The notes under the pieces are model-generated. The model worked only from the letters and a program-made list of their open reading frames with translations, had not been told where the DNA came from and ran no database searches. 27,500 nt of DNA, from NCBI GenBank assembly GCA_013042495.1, contig JABDQB010000022.1, positions 1 through 27,500 of the forward strand, in the 5' to 3' direction. Below are positions 1-7,256 of the stretch, in pieces. The DNA is from Gemmatimonadota bacterium. Lineage in GTDB: Bacteria; Gemmatimonadota; Gemmatimonadetes; Palauibacterales; Palauibacteraceae. Both the position numbers and the translations under genes were made by a program. Numbering within the stretch: the first letter of the stretch is position 1; every line of letters begins with the position of its first letter.

Positions 1-849
1 CAGGCGGAGGCGGCTGCCGCCGTGCCCGACCTTCGTGACGATGTGCTGGAGGATGCGTACATCGATCTGTGGCTGACCGCGGGCCGGCCGGTTGCGATGG
101 AGCCGATCTTCCTGGAGCTCCAGCGACGACGTCACCCGGCAGGCGGCAACCTCGCTTGGCTGTACCTGACCGCCGGGAAGGCCGACGCGGCCCTCAGTGC
201 AACGCCTGATGGTGGCTGGACTTCGATGTGGATCCCCTACGCCGTCGATCGCACACTCGAGCCGTTGCCGAGTGACTATCTCGAGCAGATTCTCCAGCGC
301 GACAATTGTGGCCCAGCCGCGGAGGCACCCATCCACTGTCTCATCACCTTGGGCGCGTACTACGCTGAGCAGGGGAAGGAAGAGCAGCTCGAAACGCTGC
401 TCGACGATATGCGCAGTGGCGCGGCGGAAGCGGCGGCCGAGGGCCGCGAGCGTTCGGCCGAGATGCTCACCCTGGCGGCCGACGCTCTCGATGCGTACGG
501 CTGGGCGAAGAACGGCGACCGGGTGGAACCTGGGGGAGCGATCCAGAAGCTCGAGGACCTGGCCTTTACGGGCCTACCGCCCAGCATCTGGGTGCGCTGG
601 TGGCTTGGCGAGCTCCACTTGGAGGACGGCCAGCCGGGTGATGCGGTCGTGTACCTCGAATCCCTTCGGGGGTCAGGTGTCCCGCATGTGGCGAACTTCC
701 TGCTCGGCCGGGCCTACACGGAGCTGGGTGAACGGGAGAAGGCGCGCGCCGCCTACGTGCGCTTCGTGCAGGCGTGGGAAGAAGCAGACGCCGACCTGCC
801 ACAGCTCCAGGAGGCCCGCGCCGCTCTCGAGGAGCTGCTCGCCGGCTGA
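1..849 (+). CDS. TPR-repeat protein, C-terminal part (5' end outside window)
   Basis: The reading frame is open from base 1 with no stop and no convincing start, so the true start lies upstream; 282 codons plus stop are visible. The protein is helical and rich in A, L and E. Its last ~50 residues (LLGRAYTELGEREKARAAY then a QAWEEADADLPQLQEAR segment) form a TPR unit plus a tail. The tail closely resembles the C-terminus of the TolB-like/TPR protein at 23293-25653 (IQFWEDADPELQPKVQEAR). I therefore infer it is the end of another member of that family, or of a Ser/Thr kinase with the same TPR tail; the N-terminal part that would decide is not in the window. It ends 102 nt before the radical SAM gene, with no clear terminator between them. 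Confidence 0.75.
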   Translation, partial: QAEAAAAVPDLRDDVLEDAYIDLWLTAGRPVAMEPIFLELQRRRHPAGGNLAWLYLTAGKADAALSATPDGGWTSMWIPYAVDRTLEPLPSDYLEQILQRDNCGPAAEAPIHCLITLGAYYAEQGKEEQLETLLDDMRSGAAEAAAEGRERSAEMLTLAADALDAYGWAKNGDRVEPGGAIQKLEDLAFTGLPPSIWVRWWLGELHLEDGQPGDAVVYLESLRGSGVPHVANFLLGRAYTELGEREKARAAYVRFVQAWEEADADLPQLQEARAALEELLAG

Positions 850-951
850 ACGGGGTGGCCGATTGCGGCGCCCTTAACGCCCCTGGCTTCTTGACCACCG
901 CTTGACTGCCATCCCGTATCGTCTGGGCGAACCCTGTGCCTGAAGGTCGCC

Positions 952-2334
952 ATGGACACGCTCAAGTTCGATCTCATCAGCCCCACGGCCTCCATCTGGC
1001 GGGCCCAGCGCAAGGGGAATACCCGTGGACCCCGGGTCTTCCGCTTCTCGATGCTGCCCAGCCTGGCGGTAGCGGCCGCCATGCCGGACGGAGTCGAGAC
1101 CCGGATCATCGACGAGAACGTCGAACCGGTGGACTTCGATACGGACGCGGACCTGATCGGCATCTCGTTCATGACCTTCAACGCCCCGCGCGCTTACGAG
1201 ATCGCCGGGCAATTCCGGGACCGCGGCAAGACGGTGATCTTCGGAGGCTTCCACCCGACGTTCCTGCCCTACGAGGCGATCGCGCACTGCGACGCCGTGT
1301 GCGTCGGCGAGGCCGAGTACAACGCCCCTCGCATGATCGCGGACTTTCGTGCCGGGAGTCTGCAGCCGATCTATCGCAGTGAACGGGTCGACCTTGCGGA
1401 CTTGCCGAGACCCCCGCGTGATCTGCTTCAGCCGAAGCGCTACCTGACGCCCAACGTCCTGCAGGCCACACGTGGCTGTCCGTACAAATGCAAGTTCTGC
1501 TCGATCGCCGCGTTCCACGGGTACCAGATTCGTACCCGCCCCGTCGAAGCCGTGATCGACGAGCTGAAGGGGATGGGGCGCCAGGTCGTATTCATGGACG
1601 ACAACATCATCGGCGACCGCGATTACGCCCTGGGCCTCTTCGAGGCGATGGTTCCCCTCGGGAAGAAATGGTTCAGCCAGTGCGGGATCCACATGGCGGA
1701 CGACGACGAGCTGCTGCGAGCCGCCGTCAGGAGCGGCTGCGGGGGGCTGTTCGTCGGCCTGGAATCGCTGTCCCAGGAGAACCTGAGCCGGTGGACCAAG
1801 GGGCCGAACCGGGCCGCGGAGTACGTGCGACAGGTGCGGACGCTGCACGACAAGGGGATCGCCGTATACGCCGGTTTCGTGTTTGGCAGTGACGGCGACT
1901 CGCCGGAGGTCTTTCAGCGGACGCTCGAGTTCCTGGACGAAGCTCGGATCGACGCGCTGCAGGCCACGCGCCTCACCCCGTTTCCTGGAACACCGCTGTT
2001 CGAAGAGATGGATCAAGCGGGTCGAATCTTCGACAAGGACTGGAGTCACTACGACTTCGGGCACGTGGTGTTCGAGCCGCTCCACATGAGTCGCGAAACG
2101 CTGGATCTCGGCGTCGCCTGGATCTCCCGCGAGTTCTATTCGCGCCGCCGCGTGGCCCGGCGCCTGGTGGGAGAGCTCAGCTACCTGGCGCCCTCCTCCA
2201 TCATCCGCGGGTCCGTTCCACTGAACCTGGGATACCGCGTGCGTTTCGGCCGAAACGGTACGCTGGAGAAGGGGGCTCGATTTGATGCTTCCTATGGCGC
2301 TGGCTCGCCCCCTATTGGGCGCAAATCTACATGA
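952..2334 (+). CDS. B12-binding-domain radical SAM protein
   Basis: 460 aa. Residues ~1-150 look like a cobalamin-binding Rossmann-type domain (alternating strands, GFHPTFLPYEAI and CVGEAEYN segments). The radical SAM core follows, with the cluster motif CPYKCKFC: C176, C180 and C183 would ligate the [4Fe-4S] that cleaves S-adenosylmethionine. MDDNIIGD, CGIHMADDDELL and GLFVGLESL are core strands common in this superfamily. The ~70-residue C-terminal tail is basic and has no domain I recognise. Such enzymes do methyl transfers or radical rearrangements in lipid, pigment or natural-product pathways; the substrate here is unknown. The ATG at 952 has only a weak AAGG-type ribosome site. A TTGACC (891) with TATCGT (917) upstream is a poor promoter candidate because the spacer is 20 nt. 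Confidence 0.88.
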   Translation: MDTLKFDLISPTASIWRAQRKGNTRGPRVFRFSMLPSLAVAAAMPDGVETRIIDENVEPVDFDTDADLIGISFMTFNAPRAYEIAGQFRDRGKTVIFGGFHPTFLPYEAIAHCDAVCVGEAEYNAPRMIADFRAGSLQPIYRSERVDLADLPRPPRDLLQPKRYLTPNVLQATRGCPYKCKFCSIAAFHGYQIRTRPVEAVIDELKGMGRQVVFMDDNIIGDRDYALGLFEAMVPLGKKWFSQCGIHMADDDELLRAAVRSGCGGLFVGLESLSQENLSRWTKGPNRAAEYVRQVRTLHDKGIAVYAGFVFGSDGDSPEVFQRTLEFLDEARIDALQATRLTPFPGTPLFEEMDQAGRIFDKDWSHYDFGHVVFEPLHMSRETLDLGVAWISREFYSRRRVARRLVGELSYLAPSSIIRGSVPLNLGYRVRFGRNGTLEKGARFDASYGAGSPPIGRKST

Positions 2335-2344
2335 GACTAATGGT

Positions 2345-2410
2345 CGCAAGCATCTAAAATCTAATATGTTAAATGCACTGTAGGTTCATCTTGGGGGCTT
2401 GCGGCTTTTT
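2345..2410 (+). terminator. Possible long-loop terminator after the radical SAM gene
   Basis: A perfect 7-bp inverted repeat, CGCAAGC (2345-2351) and GCTTGCG (2397-2403), brackets an AT-rich stretch and is followed by a short T-run (2406-2410). The 45-nt loop is long for an intrinsic terminator, so this is tentative. It could instead be the 5' part of the structured RNA that follows. Confidence 0.3.
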
Positions 2411-2419
2411 CCCGATCCG
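2391..2419 (+). promoter_or_regulatory. Candidate promoter for the structured RNA
   Basis: TTGGGG (2391-2396), a 17-nt spacer and GATCCG (2414-2419) resemble the TTGCCC/GATCTT promoter found elsewhere in the window. They would start transcription near 2426, exactly where the outer helix of the RNA begins. The match is imperfect. A second option, TTGCGG (2399) with TAAGCT (2421), would start inside the helix. Confidence 0.3.
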
Positions 2420-2425
2420 GTAAGC

Positions 2426-2522
2426 TAGAAGTGTCCGACCGCAACGAAGACCACAGCGGTCGACCGGTGGCGGAGTTGATCGCAGCTTGAAGGCGCGCCG
2501 GTCCGGAGGGACACACCTTCTA
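2426..2522 (+). ncRNA. Candidate structured RNA with a three-way junction
   Basis: The sequence folds by eye into three adjoining helices. P1 pairs TAGAA (2426-2430) with TTCTA (2518-2522) and GTGTCC (2431-2436) with GGACAC (2509-2514), with a 3-nt bulge. P2 pairs GACCGC (2437-2442) with GCGGTC (2456-2461). P3 pairs GACCGG (2462-2467) with CCGGTC (2498-2503). No bases separate P1 from P2 or P2 from P3; only 2504-2508 is free at the junction. GACCG and CGGTC each occur twice, so P2 and P3 can exchange partners, and 2457-2466 is a perfect 10-bp palindrome. An intrinsic terminator starts 9 nt later. There is no good ORF. It could be a small RNA or a leader (riboswitch-like) of the acyltransferase gene. 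I do not recognise the family. Confidence 0.55.
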
Positions 2523-2530
2523 AAGCGCGA

Positions 2531-2572
2531 AGAGGGCCTGCCTCAGACGTACAGACAGGCCCTCTTTTTTTT
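2531..2572 (+). terminator. Intrinsic (Rho-independent) terminator
   Basis: A perfect 10-bp stem, AGAGGGCCTG (2531-2540) with CAGGCCCTCT (2556-2565), has a 15-nt loop and runs directly into eight T residues (2565-2572). The T-run lies on the plus-strand side only. It would end the structured RNA just upstream, or attenuate the acyltransferase gene, whose ATG is 14 nt beyond the T-run. Confidence 0.9.
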
Positions 2573-2581
2573 GTGTAGATT
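2552..2581 (+). promoter_or_regulatory. Candidate leaderless promoter of the acyltransferase gene
   Basis: CAGACA (2552-2557), an 18-nt spacer and TAGATT (2576-2581, a TANNNT box) end 5 nt before the ATG at 2587. The box-to-ATG spacing matches the leaderless genes in this window. No Shine-Dalgarno sequence is present. The -35 half overlaps the descending arm of the terminator. The alternative is readthrough of the terminator. Confidence 0.4.
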
Positions 2582-2586
2582 GTGGT

Positions 2587-3921
2587 ATGTCTGACCGTCG
2601 CCGTACCTGGCTGCTGCCCGCCCTCGCCCCGCTGTGCTCGGCCGCGGTTCGCGTATTCTATCGATTCAAGACGCACGGTACGCCTCCGGCGGAGGGTCCT
2701 GTCCTGTTCGTCGCCAACCACCCGAACTCGATCGTGGACGCGATCGTGGTGGCGGCCTCCGTGGGTCGGCCCATCCGGTTCCTGGCCAAGGCGACGTTGT
2801 TCGACGAACCGGGTGTCGGCTCTCTGGTGCGGGCCGGCGGCGCGATCCCGGTATACCGCCGGCAGGACGATCCCGCGCTCACCGACCGCAACGCGCGGGT
2901 ATTCGAGGCGGTGCACGAGGCATTGGCCGCGGGAGATGCAGTCGGGATCTTCCCCGAGGGCCTTAGCCATTCCGAGCCTTCGCTCACGAAGCTTCGCACC
3001 GGCGCCGCGAGGATCTCGCTCGGCGCCTCCGAGCGAAGGGGGATTCACTTTCCGATCGTGCCCGTCGGAATCGTGGCGCGCGAGAAGCAGACATTCCGGT
3101 CCCCGTGTGCGGCGGTGGTCGGAAAGCCAGTGTCCTGGGACGATCTCACCGGTCGCCCGGAGTCCGACGTGGAGGCGGTGCGAGAGCTGACCGATCGGAT
3201 CGAGCTGGGCCTCCGCGCCGTCACGATCAACGTCGAGAACCTCGAGGACCGAAGGATCGTCGAGTGCGCCGAGGCGATCTACGCTTCCGAGCAGGGGCTC
3301 GATCGGTCGCCCGGGGAGCGCGTGCGCAGGCTCCGGGACGCGTCCGAGACCCTGGCTCGCCTGCGGGACACCGATCCGGACAGGGTCGAACGGTTGTTCG
3401 CCGACGTCGAGAGCTTCGCCTGGACCCTGGACGTCCTCGGAGTCCGGCCCGCCGACCTGGATCGTACCGGCGGGCTGCATTCGACGGTCGGGTGGTTTCT
3501 GCGGGTGTTCGGACTCCTGTTCGTGGGCGGCCCGATCGCGGCAGCCGGAGTCCTCGTCTTCTTCATTCCGTACCGGCTGACGGACTGGATCGCGACCCGT
3601 CCCCAGATTCGCCTGGAGCGCCAATCCACGTGGAAGCTCCTCGGCGGGGCGGTCCTGTACATCGGCTGGATCGTGCTGCTCTCCGTTCTGGCTGCGGTGA
3701 TTCTGGGGCCGAAATGGGCGATCGCCGCTGCCGTGGGTCTGCCGATCCTGGCGCTCGCTACGCAGTTCGTCCGCGATCGCTGGCGCCAGGCCCGCGTTCA
3801 GGCTCGCCGCTACCTTCTCCTGCGACGGAAGGGCCGCGTGCGAGAGCGCCTCCTCGAGCAGAGAGCCCGCCTCGCCGGTTCGCTCGAGCAGCTGCGGAGG
3901 GACGCGGATCCGGCCAACTGA
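2587..3921 (+). CDS. Glycerolipid acyltransferase (LPLAT/PlsC family)
   Basis: 444 aa. The N-terminal ~210 residues are an LPLAT acyltransferase domain. NHPNSIVD supplies the catalytic H45 and D51 (an HX5D variant of the usual HX4D), and FPEGLSHSEP (F122-P123-E124-G125) is the glycerol-phosphate-binding motif. The middle third is charged and helical. Residues ~300-390 hold two or three hydrophobic segments (VGWFLRVFGLLFVGG, LLGGAVLYIGWIVLLS and the stretch after GPKWAIAAAVGLP) that should anchor it in the inner membrane; the basic C-terminal ~50 residues look coiled-coil. This layout fits acyltransferases that acylate glycerol-3-phosphate or a related alcohol rather than short classical PlsC (~250 aa). 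The acyl donor and acceptor cannot be read from sequence. No Shine-Dalgarno precedes the ATG. Confidence 0.85.
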   Translation: MSDRRRTWLLPALAPLCSAAVRVFYRFKTHGTPPAEGPVLFVANHPNSIVDAIVVAASVGRPIRFLAKATLFDEPGVGSLVRAGGAIPVYRRQDDPALTDRNARVFEAVHEALAAGDAVGIFPEGLSHSEPSLTKLRTGAARISLGASERRGIHFPIVPVGIVAREKQTFRSPCAAVVGKPVSWDDLTGRPESDVEAVRELTDRIELGLRAVTINVENLEDRRIVECAEAIYASEQGLDRSPGERVRRLRDASETLARLRDTDPDRVERLFADVESFAWTLDVLGVRPADLDRTGGLHSTVGWFLRVFGLLFVGGPIAAAGVLVFFIPYRLTDWIATRPQIRLERQSTWKLLGGAVLYIGWIVLLSVLAAVILGPKWAIAAAVGLPILALATQFVRDRWRQARVQARRYLLLRRKGRVRERLLEQRARLAGSLEQLRRDADPAN

Positions 3922-3934
3922 CCGCCTGCCGCAC

Positions 3935-3964
3935 TTGACACACCCGGTCGATTCGACGTTTCTG
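3935..3964 (+). promoter_or_regulatory. Possible promoter of the DUF4440 gene
   Basis: A perfect TTGACA (3935-3940) follows the acyltransferase stop codon. The best -10 at 17-18 nt (GTTTCT/TTTCTG, 3958-3964) is weak. The gene downstream has a good ribosome site, GGAG at 3994-3997, 8 nt before its ATG. Confidence 0.35.
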
Positions 3965-4005
3965 GGGCGTCCCGATACTCATCCACATCTGACGGAGCAC
4001 GACAA

Positions 4006-4449
4006 ATGCGCAAAGCCGGAATCTTAATCGCCATGGCCCTTCTGCTGGTGCCGGCCACGGCCATGGCCCAGCATGACGATCACGCCATGGCCTCCCTCAA
4101 GGAGATGACCCCGACGTGGGAAGCGGCCTTCAACGCCAGCGATGCTGCCGGTATCGCGGCGCTGTATACGGAGGACGGTACGCTGCTACCGCCCAACGCT
4201 GGGCCCGTCACGGGCCGGGAAGCCATCGAGGCCTTCTGGTCGGCGGCCCTCGAGGGCGGGGCGACGGGTGAGCTGAAAACGAAGAGCCTCTATGCCATGG
4301 GTGACCATGCCGCGGAAGTCGGGACATTTGTCCTCACGAACGCGGATGGCTCGCATCTCGATCACGGGGCCTTCACGCTGGTCTACAAGATGGTGGAGGG
4401 CGGTTGGCAGATCGAGAGCGACATTTGGAACAGCGATATGTCGCAGTAG
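4006..4449 (+). CDS. Secreted DUF4440/SnoaL-like (NTF2-fold) protein
   Basis: 147 aa. Residues 1-21 are a clean Sec signal peptide (basic MRK, hydrophobic core, cleavage after AMA-Q). The mature part is one NTF2-like cone domain: an initial helix with PTWEAAFNASDAAGIAALY, then EDGTLLPPNAGPVTGREAIEAFW, and strands ending in GGWQIESDIWNSD. This is the YybH/DUF4440 pattern, whose members are small periplasmic proteins or ketosteroid-isomerase-like enzymes of mostly unknown function. I can assign the fold but not the reaction. The ATG at 4006 has GGAG 8 nt upstream. A UUCG-capped hairpin follows the gene. Confidence 0.85.
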   Translation: MRKAGILIAMALLLVPATAMAQHDDHAMASLKEMTPTWEAAFNASDAAGIAALYTEDGTLLPPNAGPVTGREAIEAFWSAALEGGATGELKTKSLYAMGDHAAEVGTFVLTNADGSHLDHGAFTLVYKMVEGGWQIESDIWNSDMSQ

Positions 4450-4500
4450 TTCGGTTTTCGGCGGCCGCGGCGGCTCGCCAGTTCGATCGGAAGTGAAGCG

Positions 4501-4524
4501 AGCGCCCGGCTTCGGCCGGGCGCT
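4501..4524 (+). terminator. UUCG-capped terminator-like hairpin
   Basis: A perfect 10-bp stem, AGCGCCCGGC (4501-4510) with GCCGGGCGCT (4515-4524), is closed by a TTCG tetraloop. The tail (TCGTTC) is poor in U, so termination may be inefficient or Rho-assisted. It sits between the DUF4440 stop and the next promoter, where a terminator would be expected. Confidence 0.65.
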
Positions 4525-4545
4525 TCGTTCATCGGGGCGCCTTGG

Positions 4546-4575
4546 TTGCCACGAGACGTCTCTCGCGGCGATCTT
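4546..4575 (+). promoter_or_regulatory. Promoter of the DUF6265 gene (TTGCCA-N18-GATCTT)
   Basis: TTGCCA (4546-4551), exactly 18 nt, then GATCTT (4570-4575), and the ATG 6 nt later at 4582. GT before the TTGCC block and GC before GATCTT match three other promoters in this window. There is no ribosome site, so translation is probably leaderless. This rules out the longer in-frame start at TTG 4546, which would be the -35 box itself. Confidence 0.6.
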
Positions 4576-4581
4576 TCCCAC

Positions 4582-5115
4582 ATGTCTAGATCCCGACTTC
4601 TGATCAAGCTGTTGATCGCGGCCGTCGTCCTGGCGATCGGTGCGGTATTCTGGCTGCGCCGGAGTGATACTTCCGAAGGCCCGGATCCCGCGGCGGAAGG
4701 GGAGGCAACCGCCAGCCCCGTGAACGAACTCGCATGGCTCGCCGGATGCTGGAAGCACGAGGAGCCCGGCTTTCGCCGCGACGAGCAGTGGATGAGGCCG
4801 GGCGGCGGCACGATGATCGGCATGAGCCGCAGCGTCGCCGAGGACCGGACGGTCGAACACGAGTACCTGCGGATCGAGATGCGAGAGGGACGCCTTGCCT
4901 ACGTGGCCAGCCCCTCAGGTCAGGGGGAAGCCGCTTTCGTCTCCATCGAGATCACGGACCGGACTGCAGTGTTCGAAGCGCCGGAGCATGACTTCCCGCA
5001 GCGAATCGCCTACGAGCGAATGTCTCCGCGGTCGGTCCTGGCATGGATCGAGGGCGATGTGGATGGCGTGTCGCGCGTCGTCGAGTTCCCGATGACGGCG
5101 ACGAGCTGCCCGTAG
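4582..5115 (+). CDS. Membrane-anchored DUF6265 family protein
   Basis: 177 aa. A basic MSRSR is followed by a single hydrophobic segment (~6-24, LLIKLLIAAVVLAIGAVFWL) acting as an uncleaved signal anchor, then an acidic linker. From ~50 on, the pattern is the DUF6265 signature: LAWLAGCWKHE, DEQWMRPGGGTMIGMSR, EYLRIEMREGRLAYVASPSGQ. It is predicted to face the periplasm. The family's role is unknown; the beta-rich fold resembles small lipocalin-like barrels, but that is an impression. The start is set by the promoter just upstream. The gene ends 19 nt from the convergent FKBP gene, with the palindrome GCCGGCGCCGGC (5122-5133) between them. Confidence 0.82.
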   Translation: MSRSRLLIKLLIAAVVLAIGAVFWLRRSDTSEGPDPAAEGEATASPVNELAWLAGCWKHEEPGFRRDEQWMRPGGGTMIGMSRSVAEDRTVEHEYLRIEMREGRLAYVASPSGQGEAAFVSIEITDRTAVFEAPEHDFPQRIAYERMSPRSVLAWIEGDVDGVSRVVEFPMTATSCP

Positions 5116-5134
5116 CGACCAGCCGGCGCCGGCC

Positions 5135-5563
5135 TTAGACGATCTCGACCAGCTCGATCTCGAACGTCAGCGCCTCGCCCGCCAGCGGGTGATTCGCGTC
5201 GACGATGACGCGCGCCTCATCGGCTTCGACCACCCGTGCCGAAACGGGCTGCCCGTCCTGGCCCTGCAGGTGGATCTGCTGACCGACCTCCGGATCGAAC
5301 TCCTTCGGAAGCTGCTCGCGGGCCAGCGTCAGCTTCATCTCGTCGCGCGCGGCGCCGTAGGCCTGTTCGGCAGGAATCCGGGTCGTCCGGGTATCGCCCG
5401 GCGTCATCCCACGGACCATTTCGTCGAAACCCGGAATCACCATTCCGGCGCCGACCGTGAACTCCAGCGGGTCGCGTCCGGCGGATGAATCGAACTGCGT
5501 TTCGTCATCCAGGGTGCCGGTGTAGTGCACTCGCACCACATCACCGTCTCTTGCTTCTGCCAC
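5135..5563 (-). CDS. slyD: FKBP-type peptidyl-prolyl isomerase, SlyD-like
   Basis: 142 aa from GTG 5563. The FKBP core opens with VRVHYTGTLDDETQFDSS, then PLEFTVGAGMVIPGFDEMVRGM and AYG. The SlyD-type insert-in-flap domain follows (LPKEFDPEVGQQI ... VIVDANHPLAGEALTFEIELVEI). NHPLAG is diagnostic for SlyD-like FKBPs. It should act in the cytoplasm as a folding catalyst and chaperone. The histidine-rich metal-binding tail of E. coli SlyD is absent. An ATG 30 nt upstream (5593) is in frame but has no ribosome site, whereas AAAGGA lies 6 nt before the GTG, so I chose the GTG. It overlaps the end of the photolyase gene by 23 nt and is the last gene of that operon. Confidence 0.88.
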   Translation of the reverse strand: MAEARDGDVVRVHYTGTLDDETQFDSSAGRDPLEFTVGAGMVIPGFDEMVRGMTPGDTRTTRIPAEQAYGAARDEMKLTLAREQLPKEFDPEVGQQIHLQGQDGQPVSARVVEADEARVIVDANHPLAGEALTFEIELVEIV

Positions 5564-7256
5564 GCTTTGTCCTTTCGACTGGGTGATCTTCATGCATGTG
5601 GGTACCGAGCGAGCGGCCTTCGCGCAAGGTACGGCTCACGGTCTCAAAAACCTGGCGATCCGCCTTTCGTCGGTCCGGCTTCCGCTTTCGCATGGAAGCG
5701 AGGGAAAGACGCATCCGGGGGACGTCCTTCAACAGGTCCTCGTGACGCTCGAGGTAAGCCCAGTACATCGATGTAAGAGGGCAGGTCGCTTTCGGGTCGA
5801 ACACGCACGCCTGACAGTAGTCGCTCATCCGGTTGATATAGGCGGCACCGGACACGTAGGGCTTCGTCGTCATCAGGTCTCCGGCTCCAAACGTACCCAT
5901 CCCGAGCACGTTGGGCTCGACCACCCAGTCGAACGCGTCTGTGTACATGGACCAGAACCAATCCGTGAGCTCGCGCGGCGATACATCGAGCAGCGAGGCG
6001 ATGTTGGACAGCACCATGAGCCGGGAGATGTGATGCGAATACCCGGTAGTCAGCACCGTGTCTACGACGGAATCCAGGCAGTGGAGTCCCGAGGTCGAGC
6101 CCCAATAAGCATCGGGAAGCGCATTGGCGGCGTCCAGCGCCGACGGCGCTGCAGGGAGTGCCCCGGGTTTGCCTGGATCCGCCGTGGGCTCGCCCTTGCT
6201 CTCGCCCGAAAGATCGCGAAGGCCATCGGTCCGCGCGTGAACGTGCCGCATGAACTCCCTCCACCCGAGCACCTGCCGCACGAAGCCCTCCTTGCTGGCC
6301 AGCGGCACGTCCAACTGAGCCACATCGCGGACCACCCGTCGCGGCAGGAGGCGATGCACGTGCAGGAGAAACGCGATGCGTGAGTGGAACAAGCCGTCGG
6401 ATTGCTCGGACATAGCGTCCTCATAGGGTCCGAACAACGGGAGGCACTCGGTCTTCGCCCAGGACCAGAGAGCCTCGGCATCCGTCTGTGTGGAGCACAG
6501 CGCATGGGGGACCAGGACTCCGGGGTGCGTTTCGAATCGCGCCTGAACCAGCTCGAGAACTTCTGCTTTGATGGGATCGAGTGGGAAGTCCGGCGGGGTC
6601 GGTGCGGCCGGTGTTCCCGGCCATGGCTGCCTGTTGTCTACATCGAAGCTGAACTTCCCACCGACAGGCCGCCCGTCCTCCATCAGGATCCCGGACTCGC
6701 GCCGTACCCGCCGGTAGAAGGCGTCCATCCGCCACGGCGGCGGTCCCTTCTGGCTGGCCGCGAACTGCTCGGGTGTCGTCAGCCATCCCTCGTGCGGCAC
6801 GACGTCGATCAGGCCATCGGCCACGAGTCGTGCGACGTCGAGCCTCAGTTCACGCTCGGCGGCACGCATCATGGTGAGGCCTCCTGCTTCAGCCGCGACG
6901 GGGGCGAGCGCGTCCGAGTATGAGCCTCTTGATACGATATGCCGGACGGCTACCCCTCGGGCCGCCTGCTCGAGCGCGAAATGTCTGAGATTCGAGAGGA
7001 TGAGGGCCAGCTTCTGCTTGTGGTACGGCCTCAGGCTGGCTTTCTGCGGAGACTCGACAAGAACCACCCCCACGTCGGCCGGGTCCATGCGGGAGAGAGG
7101 GCCGATCCGATCAGAGGTCTGATCGTAGGGCACGAAGATCCAGCTGCGGCCTTCCGGGTCGGGATTTCGCGAGAGAAGTTCCCGACGGAATGCGGAGATG
7201 CCCGCGCGGCTCTGCGGTTCAGGGGTCACGGCGCTCAGCTCAACGGTCGAATCCAC
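5541..7256 (-). CDS. phrB: FeS (6-4) photolyase / bacterial cryptochrome (PhrB class)
   Basis: 571 aa from GTG 7256. An N-terminal antenna-binding alpha/beta domain (WIFVPYDQTSDRIGPLS) is followed by the helical FAD domain. Key features of prokaryotic (6-4) photolyases are present: four likely [4Fe-4S] cysteines (C393, C481, C484, C492) and the double histidine H408-H409 in GYSHHISRLM, thought to act in (6-4) repair. The C393 to C481 distance of 88 residues equals that in Agrobacterium PhrB (C350/C438, from memory). A Gly/Pro/Ala-rich stretch (~348-378) just before C393 shifts numbering by 43. It repairs UV (6-4) lesions in light or acts as a light sensor. The start overlaps the CIA30 gene by 22 nt; the true start could be slightly downstream. 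Confidence 0.88.
   Translation of the reverse strand: MDSTVELSAVTPEPQSRAGISAFRRELLSRNPDPEGRSWIFVPYDQTSDRIGPLSRMDPADVGVVLVESPQKASLRPYHKQKLALILSNLRHFALEQAARGVAVRHIVSRGSYSDALAPVAAEAGGLTMMRAAERELRLDVARLVADGLIDVVPHEGWLTTPEQFAASQKGPPPWRMDAFYRRVRRESGILMEDGRPVGGKFSFDVDNRQPWPGTPAAPTPPDFPLDPIKAEVLELVQARFETHPGVLVPHALCSTQTDAEALWSWAKTECLPLFGPYEDAMSEQSDGLFHSRIAFLLHVHRLLPRRVVRDVAQLDVPLASKEGFVRQVLGWREFMRHVHARTDGLRDLSGESKGEPTADPGKPGALPAAPSALDAANALPDAYWGSTSGLHCLDSVVDTVLTTGYSHHISRLMVLSNIASLLDVSPRELTDWFWSMYTDAFDWVVEPNVLGMGTFGAGDLMTTKPYVSGAAYINRMSDYCQACVFDPKATCPLTSMYWAYLERHEDLLKDVPRMRLSLASMRKRKPDRRKADRQVFETVSRTLREGRSLGTHMHEDHPVERTKRGRSKRR

Noticed and set aside
874..3624. Long minus-strand frames opposite the radical SAM and acyltransferase genes
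   Set aside because: The forward frames carry intact catalytic motifs; the reverse translations have no recognisable domain.
5122..5133. Palindrome GCCGGCGCCGGC between convergent genes as a bidirectional terminator
   Set aside because: At most a 4-bp stem with a usable loop and no T-run; too weak to call.
5584..5589. Another GATCTT on the plus strand
   Set aside because: No TTGCC box lies 18 nt upstream and no plus-strand gene follows; it is inside the photolyase coding region.
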